This document shows, in pieces, positions 16,925 to 26,476 of a stretch of 64,000 nucleotides of DNA. How positions within the stretch are numbered: the stretch's first letter is position 1; each line of letters opens with the position of its first letter. Position numbers and translations under genes: made by a program. This DNA comes from Chloroflexota bacterium. Its GTDB lineage: Bacteria > Chloroflexota > UBA6077 > JACCZL01. A model generated the notes under the pieces. That model searched no databases and was not told where the DNA came from. It saw nothing but the letters and a program-made list of their open reading frames with translations. Where the stretch lies: NCBI GenBank assembly GCA_020845495.1, contig JADLFM010000038.1, positions 62,001-126,000 on the forward strand. The letters run 5' to 3'.

Positions 16925-18409
16925 TCACGCGAACAGCCGCGCGATCGGCGCGACGCCGACCGCGATCATGTCGGCAACGGAACTCGGGTAGACACCCGTC
17001 AGGATGATCACGAAGAGCAGCGCGACGACCACGAATTTCTCACGCGCCGACGCATCGGTCAGGTGATGCCAGCGACCGCTCATCGGGCCGAAGAAGATCC
17101 GCAGCAGCATCCAGGTGAGGTAGCCCGCCGTCAGGACGATCGCAAAGACGGAGATCGCCGTGTAGATGGGCCAGACCTGGAAGGCGCCCATAAAGACGAT
17201 GAACTCGCCGATGAAGCCGTTCAACCCTGGTAAGCCGAGCGAGGCGAGCCCTGCCATCACGAAGGCCGTCGCCACGAACGGCATCCGCTGAGCCAGCCCC
17301 CCCATCTCCGGGATGATTCGGGTATGGGTCCGGTCGTAGACCAGCCCGACCATCGTGAAGAGCAGCGCGGTGATCGTGCCGTGGGTGAACATCTGCATCA
17401 CGGCGCCCTGGATGCCGGTGGCCGAGAGGGCAGCCAGGCCGAGGATCACGTACCCCATGTGACTGATCGACGAGTTCGCGATCATCTTCTTGAGGTCGCC
17501 GTTGATCTGCGCCAGCGCCACGAGCGCTCCGTAGATCACGTTGATCACCCCGAGCACCACCAGGAATGGTACGAGCACACGCGCGCCCTCGGGCAGGATC
17601 GTCACGCAGAGCCGGATCAGCCCGTAGCCCCCCATCTTGAGGAGCACGCCCGCTAGCAGCACGCTGATCGGGGTCGGCGCCTCGACGTGCGCGTCTGGTA
17701 GCCAGGTATGAAACGGGAAGATCGGCACCTTCACCGCGAACCCGACGTACAAGAGTACGAACATCAGCACCTGGCTGGCCGGGGCTAGCGTTCGAGCGGC
17801 TGCCGAGACCTGCATTAAGTCAAAGGTAGCGGCGCCCGGAGCGCTCGTTGAGAACACGAGCGCCAGGATGCCGACGAGCATAAACGCGCTACCGATGATC
17901 GTGTAGATGATGAACTTCATCGCCGCGTACTCGCGGCGTGGGCCGCCCCAGATGCCGATGAGCAGGTACATCGGGGCCAGCTCGAGCTCCCAGAAGAGGA
18001 AGAACACGAGCAGGTCGAGCGATACGAAGACGCCCATCACGGCCGTCTCGAGCAGCATCACCAGCGTGAAGTACAACTGAGGCCGTAGCTCGAAGTTCCA
18101 GGACATCAGCACGACCAGGAACGTCAGAAAGGCATTCAAGAACACCAGCGGCATGCTGACGCCGTCCGCCCCGATGCTGATCGACGAGCCGATCTGCGGG
18201 ATGAACGGAACCGCACTGGCGAACTGAATGCCGCCGGTCGTCAGGTCGTACCGAACGAACAGCCAGATCGACAAGAGCAGAGTGAAGCCCGTGATCACGA
18301 CCGCGATGCCACGGGCGCGCTGGCCCTGGCCGAGTACGAGCGCCAGGATGGCGCCGACGGCCGGTAGCCAGAGGGTGAGTTGTAGGAGGTTTGCGTCGAG
18401 GCTCGTCAT
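16925..18409 (-). CDS. nuoM: NADH-quinone oxidoreductase subunit M
   Basis: NuoM is a proton-pumping antiporter-like subunit of complex I. The 494-residue protein has FFLFWELELAPMYLLIG with the key Glu, KFIIYTIIGSAFMLVG, KVPIFPFHTWLPDAHVEAPT with the Lys/His of the discontinuous helix, and LKKMIANSSISHMGYV. Its length and hydropathy are normal. Its start overlaps the nuoL stop by 4 bp (ATGA), so the two are translationally coupled. Confidence 0.97.
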   Translation of the reverse strand: MTSLDANLLQLTLWLPAVGAILALVLGQGQRARGIAVVITGFTLLLSIWLFVRYDLTTGGIQFASAVPFIPQIGSSISIGADGVSMPLVFLNAFLTFLVVLMSWNFELRPQLYFTLVMLLETAVMGVFVSLDLLVFFLFWELELAPMYLLIGIWGGPRREYAAMKFIIYTIIGSAFMLVGILALVFSTSAPGAATFDLMQVSAAARTLAPASQVLMFVLLYVGFAVKVPIFPFHTWLPDAHVEAPTPISVLLAGVLLKMGGYGLIRLCVTILPEGARVLVPFLVVLGVINVIYGALVALAQINGDLKKMIANSSISHMGYVILGLAALSATGIQGAVMQMFTHGTITALLFTMVGLVYDRTHTRIIPEMGGLAQRMPFVATAFVMAGLASLGLPGLNGFIGEFIVFMGAFQVWPIYTAISVFAIVLTAGYLTWMLLRIFFGPMSGRWHHLTDASAREKFVVVALLFVIILTGVYPSSVADMIAVGVAPIARLFA

Positions 18410-20544
18410 CGGATGCCGCTCCCCCAGAGTACGGCCCAGAAGGCGATGATCACCAGACCGCCGAAGACGGCCAGGGCGTAGGACGGGAGCCGTCCCGTTT
18501 GGAGACCACGCAAGGCTTCTCCCATGCCGCCAACCGCTCGGCCGACGCCATTGACGATGCCGTCGACGACGCTGCTATCGAACAGCGCGAGGAAGAAGGC
18601 GACACCGATGATGAACTTGTCCATCAGCCAGTTGTACAGTTCGTCGAGCCAGTAGCGATGGAGCAGAGTGAGGTAGATCGGACTGAGCCGTTTGGCCATC
18701 GCATCGGCTGAGATCATCTTCGCCGAGTACATCGCCCAGGCCAGCGCGATGCCGGCCAGCCCCAGGATCACCGACAGACTGGCGAGCCCAGTGTTCAAGG
18801 CGCCCGTGTGCGCCTCCGGCCCTTCGAGGAAGTGGGCGAAGCCGTTGCCGAGCATCGGTGCACCCCACAGGCCGACCAGGATCGTCGGGACGACCAGGGC
18901 GAGCAGTGGCAGGGTCATCGTCAGCGGTGACTCGCGGATGTACTTCGGGTCAGCTGGGCCGCGATACGACCCGCCGAAGGTCAGGAAGATGACCCGGAAC
19001 ATGTAGAACGCCGTCATGAAGACGGTGATGACCGCGAAGGCGAACAGCACCCAGTACAGCCCGCCCAGTTCGGCCGCGCGCTCCATCGACGCCAGGACGA
19101 TCTCGTCTTTGCTCCAGAAGCCGGCCAGCGGTGGGATGCCAGCCAGGGAGAGCGCCGCGACGATCATCGTCCAGGCGGTGATCGGCGTGCGGCCGAGCAT
19201 GCCGCCCATGTAGCGGATGTCCTGGGCACGGGGTGGATCGAGCGGATCCATATCCTCCGGATCGTGGACGCCGGCCCGGTGGAGGATGAAAATCACGCTC
19301 CCTGAGGTGAGGAAGAGGAGCGCCTTGAAGAAGGCGTGGGTGAAGAGGTGGAACATCCCCGCACCGAGCGCTCCGACCCCCAGCCCGAGCATCATGTAGC
19401 CAAGCTGACTGACGGTCGAGAAGGCCATGACGCGCTTGATGTCTGTCGCAACGAGCCCCATCGTGGCCGCGAAGATCGCCGTGAACCCGCCAATCACTGC
19501 GACGACCATCAGTGCAGCCGGCGCGTGCTCGAAGAGCGGGAACGCCCGTGCCACCAGGTAGACGCCCGCGGCGACCATCGTGGCAGCGTGGATCAGGGCG
19601 CTGACGGGCGTCGGGCCTTCCATCGCATCGGGAAGCCAGACGTGGAGCGGGAACTGCGCCGACTTGCCGACCGCTCCCATGAAGATGAGCAGGCAGCCGA
19701 CCGTCAGGACGCCCGTCGTCAACTGGCCGCTGGCCGCCATGTCACTGAGTTGCGCGAACGACAGGGTCTGAGCGTGCCAGAACAGGTAGAGGATGCCGAT
19801 CAGGAAGCCGAAGTCGCCGAAGCGTGTGGTGACGAACGCCTTCTTCGCCGCCATCGCCGCTTCAGGCTTGCGCCACCAGAAGCCGATCAGCAGGTACGAC
19901 CCGAGGCCGACTCCCTCCCAAAACATGTAGATCACGAGCAGGTTGTCGGCCAGCACCAGACCGAGCATCGAGGCCGTGAACAACCCCAGGTAGGCGAAGA
20001 AACGGCCGTACGCCGGGTCGCGCTCCAGGGGTGCCGGCGGGCCGTGGTGTCCGTCCGGCTGGGCGGCACTGTGAACCGGCGTGTGGGCTGATGCATGCGC
20101 CAGCGTGGCGCTGTGCTCGGCCGGAACGTGAGGCCGAACGGCCTCAGCGGCCGCGGCGATGGCCGGGGCGTCGTGGGTCGGGTCCAATTCTGGGTGCCCT
20201 TCGCCAGCCTCCGCAGCCTCCTCAGGCTCCCACATGTAGCCGCGCGAGTAGATCTGCACCAGCAGACTGACGGTCGTCACGACGACGAGCATGATCGCCG
20301 AGAGCGGGTCGACGACGATCCCGAAGTTCAGGACCTGGTTCAGGTTGAGCGCGAGCCAGGGGATGCTCGAGGCGTAGGTCTCGCCGACCATCACTCGGAA
20401 GAAGACCGCCCAGGAGATCGCGCAGGACGCGGCCGTCGCGATGATGACCAGCCAGGCGGAAAGCTCACCCTTCCGCTGGAGGAAGATGCCGGTGACGGCG
20501 AAGGCGACGAAAGGGAGCAGGGGTACGAGCCAACTGAGCTCCAT
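18406..20544 (-). CDS. nuoL: NADH-quinone oxidoreductase subunit L with loop insertion
   Basis: NuoL is the distal proton-pumping subunit with the long lateral helix. The 712-residue protein shows FWEGVGLGSYLLIGFWW, KSAQFPLHVWLPDAMEGPTPVSALIHAATMV (motif start) and TQ-like DIKRVMAFSTVSQLGYM. It is longer than usual because an Ala/His/Pro-rich, hydrophilic stretch of about 70 residues (106-176) is inserted after IYSRGYM, between early helices where other NuoL proteins have a few residues. It includes many histidines. The rest, including the C-terminal horizontal-helix region, looks complete. Confidence 0.96.
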   Translation of the reverse strand: MELSWLVPLLPFVAFAVTGIFLQRKGELSAWLVIIATAASCAISWAVFFRVMVGETYASSIPWLALNLNQVLNFGIVVDPLSAIMLVVVTTVSLLVQIYSRGYMWEPEEAAEAGEGHPELDPTHDAPAIAAAAEAVRPHVPAEHSATLAHASAHTPVHSAAQPDGHHGPPAPLERDPAYGRFFAYLGLFTASMLGLVLADNLLVIYMFWEGVGLGSYLLIGFWWRKPEAAMAAKKAFVTTRFGDFGFLIGILYLFWHAQTLSFAQLSDMAASGQLTTGVLTVGCLLIFMGAVGKSAQFPLHVWLPDAMEGPTPVSALIHAATMVAAGVYLVARAFPLFEHAPAALMVVAVIGGFTAIFAATMGLVATDIKRVMAFSTVSQLGYMMLGLGVGALGAGMFHLFTHAFFKALLFLTSGSVIFILHRAGVHDPEDMDPLDPPRAQDIRYMGGMLGRTPITAWTMIVAALSLAGIPPLAGFWSKDEIVLASMERAAELGGLYWVLFAFAVITVFMTAFYMFRVIFLTFGGSYRGPADPKYIRESPLTMTLPLLALVVPTILVGLWGAPMLGNGFAHFLEGPEAHTGALNTGLASLSVILGLAGIALAWAMYSAKMISADAMAKRLSPIYLTLLHRYWLDELYNWLMDKFIIGVAFFLALFDSSVVDGIVNGVGRAVGGMGEALRGLQTGRLPSYALAVFGGLVIIAFWAVLWGSGIR

Positions 20545-20550
20545 GACCCT

Positions 20551-20880
20551 CTATCCCTTCAACAGGTCGATCTCATCGACCTGAATGGTGTGGCGGAGTC
20601 GGTACACCGCGATCACGATGGCCAGTCCGACAGCAGCCTCAGCGGCGGCGACGGTCATGATGAAGATCGCGAACAGTTGCCCGGCAAACTGCTCGGCGTT
20701 CGTGTAGGTCGAGAACGCCACCATCATGATGTTGACCGCGTTGAGCATCAACTCGATGGACAGCAGGATGCCGACGGCGTTGCTCCGCGCGAGTGCTCCG
20801 TACATTCCGATGCAGAACAGAATCGACGCCAGCACCAGGAAGTGCTGCAAGCCGATCGGAGCGAGCGTCATAGCAATCAT
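20551..20880 (-). CDS. nuoK: NADH-quinone oxidoreductase subunit K
   Basis: NuoK is a small membrane subunit related to MrpC. It has 109 residues, three helices, and the conserved glutamates in LLSIELMLNAVNIM and AAAEAAVGLAIVIA that form part of the E-channel. It overlaps nuoJ by 4 bp and lies 6 bp before nuoL. Confidence 0.97.
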   Translation of the reverse strand: MIAMTLAPIGLQHFLVLASILFCIGMYGALARSNAVGILLSIELMLNAVNIMMVAFSTYTNAEQFAGQLFAIFIMTVAAAEAAVGLAIVIAVYRLRHTIQVDEIDLLKG

Positions 20881-21380
20881 TCCTCCCGAGCGATGACGAT
20901 AGCGCCGATCAGGCTGACGGTCAGCAGGACCGAGGCGATCCAGAACGGCAGCACGTAGGTCGTAAGCAGCAACTGGCCGATTGGCATGGAGGTTGCCACG
21001 TCGAGAGCGGCAGGTCGAAGGTTCCAGTTGGTCGTGACGATGACGCCCACAGCGAGCGCCCCCACCGCGATGGCGGTGAGGGCGGCGCCGATACGCTGGG
21101 TCTGCGACCCGCCCCCTGGCAGGTCGACCTGATTCGGGGTGAGCATGATCGCGAACAGCATCAAGATCATGATCGCGCCGACGTAGACGAGCAACTGAGC
21201 GACCGCCAGGAAATCGGCCGCGAGCAGGATGTAGATCACCGCGACCCCGCTCAGAGCCAGCACGAGCATGAGCGCGCTGCGGATCATGTTCCGCTGCACC
21301 ACCATGCCAACTGCTCCGAAGAGCGTCGCGATCGCGACCACATAGAAGGTGATCGCCACGATGACGTCAGTCGCTGACAC
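20877..21380 (-). CDS. nuoJ: NADH-quinone oxidoreductase subunit J
   Basis: NuoJ is a membrane subunit with five helices. The 167-residue protein contains ALMLVLALSGVAVIYILLAADFLAVAQLLVYVGAIMILMLFAIML (motif spread over the third helix), including the conserved pi-bulge region VYVGAI. It overlaps nuoK by 4 bp and starts 5 bp after nuoI ends. Confidence 0.96.
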   Translation of the reverse strand: MSATDVIVAITFYVVAIATLFGAVGMVVQRNMIRSALMLVLALSGVAVIYILLAADFLAVAQLLVYVGAIMILMLFAIMLTPNQVDLPGGGSQTQRIGAALTAIAVGALAVGVIVTTNWNLRPAALDVATSMPIGQLLLTTYVLPFWIASVLLTVSLIGAIVIAREE

Positions 21381-21385
21381 GCCGG

Positions 21386-22234
21386 CTACTCCTTCGGGGC
21401 GGGGCGGCCGAGCCCGGCCGCGGCAGCCCGCTCCTTGTAGATCTTGGCCCGCTCAGCGGGGCTCAGGCCGGCGAGATCCTGGGTGAAGCCGAGTGGCCCA
21501 CTCTTCGAGGAGGCAGCCTGCTGGCCAGAGGTTAGGGCGCCTCCGGCACCGCCTGGCGCCGGCTTCTCGGCAACGGCAGCGCCGGCTGGGCGGGCTGCTG
21601 CACTGCCAGCCGGCGCCGCCACTTTCGGCGGTGCGGCGCTCGGTGCTGCCGGCTTCGCTGCTCCGGCGGCTGGACGGGCGGGGCCGGCGGCCTTTGCTGC
21701 CGGCGCCGGGCGGCCCGCGGGGGCAGCGCCGGCGGCTGCCGGGCCGGCCTTTGCCTGCTGGCCGGCGAGGCCGCGCTTGACGCCCTGAATGTACTCCATT
21801 GCGGAGTCAACTTCCGGGGTGCCGGCGATCCGGAGCTCGTGCATGTTGAAGACCAGCGAGCGCGTGCGGTCGTAGGTGGCGAACTCGAAGTCCGGGGCCA
21901 TCACGATCGCGCGGAAGGGGCACGCCTCGACGCAGAGCCCACACTGAATGCAGCCGCCCATGTCCAGGTCGAAGCGGTCGAGCACCTTGCCCTTGCCGGC
22001 CGGCGAGGGGTGCTGCTCGATCTTGATGACGTCGACCGGGCAGGCAAGCGCGCAGGCGCCACAGGCCGTGCAGCGCAAGTCACCGGAGTCCACGTCATAG
22101 ATCAGGCGTGGCCGGCCGCGCGTCCATTGTGGCAGTTCGGCGCGCTCCTCAGGATATTGCAGGGTGACGGGCTTGACGAAGAAGAAGTGCCAGAGGGTCG
22201 TGACCATCCCTTTGGCGATACCAGATCCGAGCAT
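21386..22234 (-). CDS. nuoI: NADH-quinone oxidoreductase subunit I with long Ala/Pro tail
   Basis: NuoI carries clusters N6a and N6b linking the peripheral arm to N2. Two 4Fe-4S motifs are intact: CTACGACALACPVD (about residues 55-68) and CIQCGLCVEACPFRAI (about 95-110). A normal NuoI would end near residue 155. This one continues for about 125 residues of Ala/Pro/Lys/Gly low complexity (PAAKAAGPARPAAGAAKPAA) and ends with a short charged helix (LSPAERAKIYKERAAAAG). The tail has the normal codon composition of the genome and no stop, so it is read as genuine. Its role is unknown. Confidence 0.95.
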   Translation of the reverse strand: MLGSGIAKGMVTTLWHFFFVKPVTLQYPEERAELPQWTRGRPRLIYDVDSGDLRCTACGACALACPVDVIKIEQHPSPAGKGKVLDRFDLDMGGCIQCGLCVEACPFRAIVMAPDFEFATYDRTRSLVFNMHELRIAGTPEVDSAMEYIQGVKRGLAGQQAKAGPAAAGAAPAGRPAPAAKAAGPARPAAGAAKPAAPSAAPPKVAAPAGSAAARPAGAAVAEKPAPGGAGGALTSGQQAASSKSGPLGFTQDLAGLSPAERAKIYKERAAAAGLGRPAPKE

Positions 22235-22243
22235 GTGCCTACC

Positions 22244-23347
22244 TCACATCCCTGGGCCGCCCAGGAAGCCGTCCGCAATGCCGATCGCGACGGCCGTCAG
22301 GCCGAGGTTGAACAGGCCGAGCGGGAGCAGGCGCTTCCAGGCGAAGTTCATCAACTGGTCGTACCGGAGCCGCGGCAGCGTCGAGCGGATCCACATGAAG
22401 ACGAAGACCATAAAGAAGGTCTTGCCAAGGAACCAGAAGATGCCCGGCAGGAAGCCAAAGGACGGAATGAAGGGAATCGGACCGGCCCACCCCCCGAAGA
22501 ACAGCGTTGCGGCGATGGCCGAGACGGCGAAGATGTTCGCGTACTCCGCCAGGAAGAAGAGCGCGAACCGCATGCCGCTGTACTCGGTGTGGAAGCCCGC
22601 CGCAAGCTCCGATTCCGCTTCGATCAAGTCGAAGGGCGTGCGGTTCGTCTCGGCGAGGCTGGCGATGACGTAGATGACGAAGGCGATGAAGCCCCAGGGC
22701 GTGAAGAAGAACCACCAGTTTGGCGCCCAGGTGGTCTGCTCTTGGGCTGCGACGATGCCGCTCAGCGACATCGTGCCTGCCAGCATCACCGGGACCAGCG
22801 CCGCCAGCACCCCCGGGATCTCGTAGCTTACAAGCTGTGCGGCCGCGCGCATGCCGCCCAGAAGCGCGTACTTGTTGCTCGACGACCAGCCGGCCATGAT
22901 CACGCCGAGGACTGGCAGACCGCCCATCGCTAGCAGGAACAGCACCCCGACGTTCAGGTCCGTTGGTACGACCCCTGGCGACCAGGGAATGACCGCCCAG
23001 ACCATCAGCGAGGCCGTCAGCACGAGGATCGGGGCGAGGATGAAAATGACTCGGTCGACGCGAGCCGGAATGATGTCTTCCTTTGACAGCAGCTTGACCG
23101 CGTCCGCGACCGACTGGAGCAGGCCAAACGGGCCAACCCGGTTCGGCCCGTAGCGGTCCTGCATCCGGGCGATGATTTTCCGCTCGAGCCAGACCAACAG
23201 GATGACGACGCCGGACACCACGCCGGCCAGGATGGCCGAGCCGAGGAGCGCCATGATCAGGCTGACCGCCCAGCCCGGTAGGACGGACGCGAGCAAGCCG
23301 TCGATCGCCGCGATGGCGGCGCCGATCGGGTTGTAGATGACGTTCAT
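22244..23347 (-). CDS. nuoH: NADH-quinone oxidoreductase subunit H
   Basis: NuoH forms much of the quinone chamber at the junction of the two arms. The 367-residue protein has the family's RMQDRYGPNRVGPFGLLQSVADAVKLL (split motif), SLAETNRTPFDLIEAESELAAGF with the charged E-channel residues, and IRSTLPRLRYDQLMNFAWK near the end. The N-terminus overlaps nuoD by 4 bp, indicating coupling. Confidence 0.97.
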   Translation of the reverse strand: MNVIYNPIGAAIAAIDGLLASVLPGWAVSLIMALLGSAILAGVVSGVVILLVWLERKIIARMQDRYGPNRVGPFGLLQSVADAVKLLSKEDIIPARVDRVIFILAPILVLTASLMVWAVIPWSPGVVPTDLNVGVLFLLAMGGLPVLGVIMAGWSSSNKYALLGGMRAAAQLVSYEIPGVLAALVPVMLAGTMSLSGIVAAQEQTTWAPNWWFFFTPWGFIAFVIYVIASLAETNRTPFDLIEAESELAAGFHTEYSGMRFALFFLAEYANIFAVSAIAATLFFGGWAGPIPFIPSFGFLPGIFWFLGKTFFMVFVFMWIRSTLPRLRYDQLMNFAWKRLLPLGLFNLGLTAVAIGIADGFLGGPGM

Positions 23348-24480
23348 CGGTCGACTTCACCCATGACGATATCGAAGCTGCCGAGGATGACGACGGCGTC
23401 GGCGATCTTGTGGCCGATCGTCAGGTCGGAGAGGACGGTCAGATTGATAAAGCTCGGCGCTCGCACTTTGTAGCGGTACGGCGAGGTCGAGCCGTCGCTG
23501 ACCAGGAAGAACCCGATTTCCCCTTTTGGCCCCTCGACGCGAGCGTAGGCGTCGCCTTTCGGCGGTCGGAGCGTCTTCGGCATCCGGCCGCGGATGTCGC
23601 CCGCCGGAATGTCTCGCAGGGCCTGACGGATGATCTTCACGCTCTCGCGCATCTCGGCGATGCGGATCAGGTAGCGTGAGTAGGCATCGCCGCCGTAGAG
23701 GACCGGTACTTCCCAGTCGAAGCGGTCGTAGATGCCGTACGGCTCGGCCCGCCGAACGTCATACGGGATTCCGCTGGCCCGCGCGATCGGGCCGGTGACG
23801 CTGTACTGTTTGCACAGCTCCGGTGGCAGCAAGCCGACACCCCTGGTCCGAGCTATGAAGATCTCGTTCGTCGTCAGGAGCGATTCGTACTCGTCGATCT
23901 TTGCTGGCATCAGGTCGACGAACGCCTGACAGCGCTCCAGGAACTCATCCGAGACGTCGCGAGCGACTCCGCCGAAGCGGATGTAGCTGGGGTTCATCCG
24001 GACGCCGGCACACTGCATGAAGAGGTCAAGGATCAGTTCGCGCTCGCGGAAGCAGTAGACCAGCGGCGTGAACCACGTGCCGACATCCGCGCCGAACGTG
24101 CCAATGGCGACCTGATGGCTCTGGATGCGGCTCAGTTCGCCGACGATGATACGGATGTACTCGGCGCGCTCCGGTACCTCCAGGCCTGCCAGCCGCTCGA
24201 TCGAGAGCGCGTAGGCCCAGTTCGTCGTCATCGGGCTGAGGTAGTCCATCCGGTCGGTCAGTGTGACCCCCTGGACGTACGTCCGAGCCTCGCCCAACTT
24301 CTCAGTCGAGCGGTGGAGGTAGCCCATGACCGGGGTGACGCCGACGATCGTCTCTCCGTCCAATTGGAGGATGAGGCGAAACACCCCATGTGTGCTGGGA
24401 TGCTGCGGCCCCATGTTGAGCGTCATCTCGCTCGGGTTGCCCGCCGAGTCAATGATGTCGATCGCGAGACCTTCAGACAC
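23344..24480 (-). CDS. nuoD: NADH-quinone oxidoreductase subunit D
   Basis: NuoD is the 49-kDa homologue lining the quinone site. The 378-residue protein has NMGPQHPSTHGVFRL with the quinone-binding His/Ser region, GYLHRSTEKLGE, the CREREL/FMQCAGVRMNPSYIRFGGV stretch and the C-terminal DIVMGEVDR end that replaces the hydrogenase Ni ligand. It is not fused to NuoC. Its start overlaps the end of nuoC by 8 bp. Confidence 0.97.
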   Translation of the reverse strand: MSEGLAIDIIDSAGNPSEMTLNMGPQHPSTHGVFRLILQLDGETIVGVTPVMGYLHRSTEKLGEARTYVQGVTLTDRMDYLSPMTTNWAYALSIERLAGLEVPERAEYIRIIVGELSRIQSHQVAIGTFGADVGTWFTPLVYCFRERELILDLFMQCAGVRMNPSYIRFGGVARDVSDEFLERCQAFVDLMPAKIDEYESLLTTNEIFIARTRGVGLLPPELCKQYSVTGPIARASGIPYDVRRAEPYGIYDRFDWEVPVLYGGDAYSRYLIRIAEMRESVKIIRQALRDIPAGDIRGRMPKTLRPPKGDAYARVEGPKGEIGFFLVSDGSTSPYRYKVRAPSFINLTVLSDLTIGHKIADAVVILGSFDIVMGEVDR

Positions 24481-25207
24481 GGCGGAAGCCCTCCTCGCCC
24501 CCGGGCGGGCGGTCCTGGCCCTGGGCGCCGTAGCGCAGGTGCTTGACCAGGACGTACTCGTAGTCGAACGTCCAGTCTTTACGGAGCGGATGGCCCGGGA
24601 AGTCGTCGTCGAGCAAGATCCGGCGCAGGTCCGGGTGTCCGACGAAGCGCACCCCGAACAGGTCGTAGATCTCGCGCTCCTGGAAGTTCGCGCCTGGCCA
24701 AACAGATGTCAGACTCGGGCAAAGTGGGCTCGCCTCAGGCGGCAGATCCATGCGCAGGACGATGCCGCCGGGCACCGCCACGTAGTCGTAGCCGAACAGG
24801 TGGTAGAGCATCTCCACCCGGTCCCGCCAGTCGACGGCCGTGACGGCTGAGAGGTAGTCGAACCCGAGCGACTTCGCCTGCTTCGCAACCGGAACCAGTT
24901 GATCCTTCGGGATCTTGACCTCGACGTAACCGTGCTTCCGCTCCCAGGTCAGGTCCGGCACGATCTCGCGTAGGCGAGTGACCTCGGGCGGGTCTGGCTC
25001 GGGAGGCTTCGGCGGGGCAGCCGGCTTCGCCCCGGGCTTCGCGGCGGCCGCTGGGCGTGCCGGGGCCCCGGCGGCCGCCGGCCTGGCGGCTCCAGCAGCG
25101 GCCGCCGCCCCGGCCGGCTTTGGCGCCGGGGCGGGTGGCCCGTTGGTGGCGGCCGCCCGCTCGCCACCGGGCGCCGGCTCGGTCGATCTCGTTCGCTCGT
25201 CGCTCAT
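24473..25207 (-). CDS. nuoC: NADH-quinone oxidoreductase subunit C with Ala/Pro-rich N-terminus
   Basis: NuoC is the 30-kDa homologue of the connecting module. From about residue 75 the 244-residue protein has the normal fold ([61 protein letters not shown]). The first 72 residues are disordered Ala/Pro/Lys sequence ([18 protein letters not shown]), similar to the NuoI tail. ATG 25207 overlaps the nuoB stop (ATGA); the longer open frame to 25579 is only the shadow of nuoB. Confidence 0.95.
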   Translation of the reverse strand: MSDERTRSTEPAPGGERAAATNGPPAPAPKPAGAAAAAGAARPAAAGAPARPAAAAKPGAKPAAPPKPPEPDPPEVTRLREIVPDLTWERKHGYVEVKIPKDQLVPVAKQAKSLGFDYLSAVTAVDWRDRVEMLYHLFGYDYVAVPGGIVLRMDLPPEASPLCPSLTSVWPGANFQEREIYDLFGVRFVGHPDLRRILLDDDFPGHPLRKDWTFDYEYVLVKHLRYGAQGQDRPPGGEEGFRRV

Positions 25208-25800
25208 GCCTTCGACCTCGCGGCGGCATTGGCCTTGATCTTGGCCTGAAGTTGAATGATGCCGTTGATGAGCGCGTCGGGACGCGGCGGGCAGCCACCC
25301 AGGTAGACGTCGACGGGCACGAAGTTGTCGATCCCGGGGACGGTGCTGTAGCTGCCCTGATAGGGGCCGCCGGCGATGACGCACGAGCCCATCGCGATGA
25401 CGTATTTCGGATCGGCCATCTGGTCGTAGAGCCGACGCACCGATGGAGCCATCCGGGTGGTAACGGTGCCCGAGACGATCATGACGTCCGCCTGTCGCGG
25501 TGACGGCCGGAAGACCTCGGCGCCGAAGCGCGCGATATCCCAACGCGCCGTTCCGACCGCCATCATCTCGATGGCGCAACAGGCCAGGCCGAAGGTGAGC
25601 GGCCAGAGGGAGTTGCTTTGTGCCCAGCCGATCAGCGCGTCAAGTGAGACCACCATCGCGTGGCCCTTGAGCTCGGGCGGGACGGGGATACGCGACTCGA
25701 GCACCTGGTCGGCAGGACGAGGGCGATCGAAGACCAGCGCAGTCTGGTCGTCAGGATTGCCGAGCGTCAGTTCCGGGCGCTTATCAGGAGCAATCGACAT
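25204..25800 (-). CDS. nuoB: NADH-quinone oxidoreductase subunit B
   Basis: NuoB binds cluster N2, the last Fe-S centre before quinone. The 198-residue protein has all four ligand cysteines: the pair in [14 protein letters not shown], one in [10 protein letters not shown] and one in [15 protein letters not shown] 25800 was preferred because GGAGGT lies nine bases upstream; the frame is open to 25824. The gene is second in the operon, 42 bp after nuoA. Confidence 0.97.
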   Translation of the reverse strand: MSIAPDKRPELTLGNPDDQTALVFDRPRPADQVLESRIPVPPELKGHAMVVSLDALIGWAQSNSLWPLTFGLACCAIEMMAVGTARWDIARFGAEVFRPSPRQADVMIVSGTVTTRMAPSVRRLYDQMADPKYVIAMGSCVIAGGPYQGSYSTVPGIDNFVPVDVYLGGCPPRPDALINGIIQLQAKIKANAAARSKA

Positions 25801-25842
25801 TGCGGGGGTACCTCCGCGGAACACCCGAGCGTTTTCTCAAGC

Positions 25843-26202
25843 TTATTCCCACGTGAGCGCGCCCTTCCGCCAGGCGTAGGCAAGGCCGACCAGCAGGAAG
25901 GCAATGAAGACGAGCATCTTGATCAGTGACGCAATGCCAAGCTGACCGAAGGCGACGCCCCATGGGAACAGGTACATCACTTCGACGTCGAAGATGACGA
26001 AGATCAGCGCGTACAGGTAGTAGCGAGTCCGGAACTGGACGTGCGTCGGTCCGATCGTCTCGACGCCGCTCTCGTACGGCTCGAGCTTCACGGGATTCGG
26101 CCGTTTGGGATGGATGAAGTAGCTGAGGACCAGCGGAACAGCCGGGAAGATCGCGGCGACGATGAAGAAGATAGCGACGGGCCCAAAGGACTCGACCATC
26201 AA
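25843..26202 (-). CDS. nuoA: NADH-quinone oxidoreductase subunit A
   Basis: NuoA is a three-helix membrane subunit contacting the quinone entry. The 119-residue protein has PYESGVETIGPTHVQFRTRYYLYALIFVIFDVEVMYLFPWGV (key parts PYESG and FDVEVMYLFPW), which identifies the family. It is the first gene of an 11-gene operon nuoABCDHIJKLMN read leftwards to 15430, with spacings from -8 to +42 bp. No nuoE, nuoF or nuoG lies in or beside it. Confidence 0.97.
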   Translation of the reverse strand: MMVESFGPVAIFFIVAAIFPAVPLVLSYFIHPKRPNPVKLEPYESGVETIGPTHVQFRTRYYLYALIFVIFDVEVMYLFPWGVAFGQLGIASLIKMLVFIAFLLVGLAYAWRKGALTWE

Positions 26203-26332
26203 ATGATCTCCTGACTGAGACTCAACGTGGGGCGCCGAGTAGCCAGAATCGGCAGTGGAGTGCGTGGGGGACGGTCTACATAGGGGATGTCTGGGGGCGG
26301 TTGCGCGGCCGGCGGCCGCTCAATTGCCCGGT

Positions 26333-26341
26333 AGTATAGCA
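26333..26341 (-). promoter_or_regulatory. extended -10 promoter of the nuo operon
   Basis: On the minus strand the sequence reads TGCTATACT, a TGn extended -10 followed by TATACT (26338-26333). No -35 is obvious, as expected for extended -10 promoters. The leader before nuoA would be about 120 nt. Confidence 0.5.
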
Positions 26342-26440
26342 CGCTCTTTTTGGGTGATCCTGACGCGGCACGCGTTCCGCCATTAGCGCGGATGCGCGCG
26401 AGCGATCCGCATCTACGCGAGGCGTCGTAGGCTCGACTGT

Positions 26441-26476
26441 CCGGCTGTACGGGGGTCTGCGCAGACTGACAGCCGG
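26441..26476 (-). terminator. composite hairpin after mreB
   Basis: CCGGCTGT (26441-26448) pairs with ACAGCCGG (26469-26476), enclosing the perfect inner palindrome GTCTGCGCAGAC (26455-26466). It lies 55 bp after the mreB stop. No U-tract is present, so a Rho-assisted end or processing site is possible. Confidence 0.45.

Noticed and set aside
19336..20091. 251-residue plus-strand frame opposite nuoL
   Set aside because: Shadow of the nuoL membrane helices; no RBS or domain.
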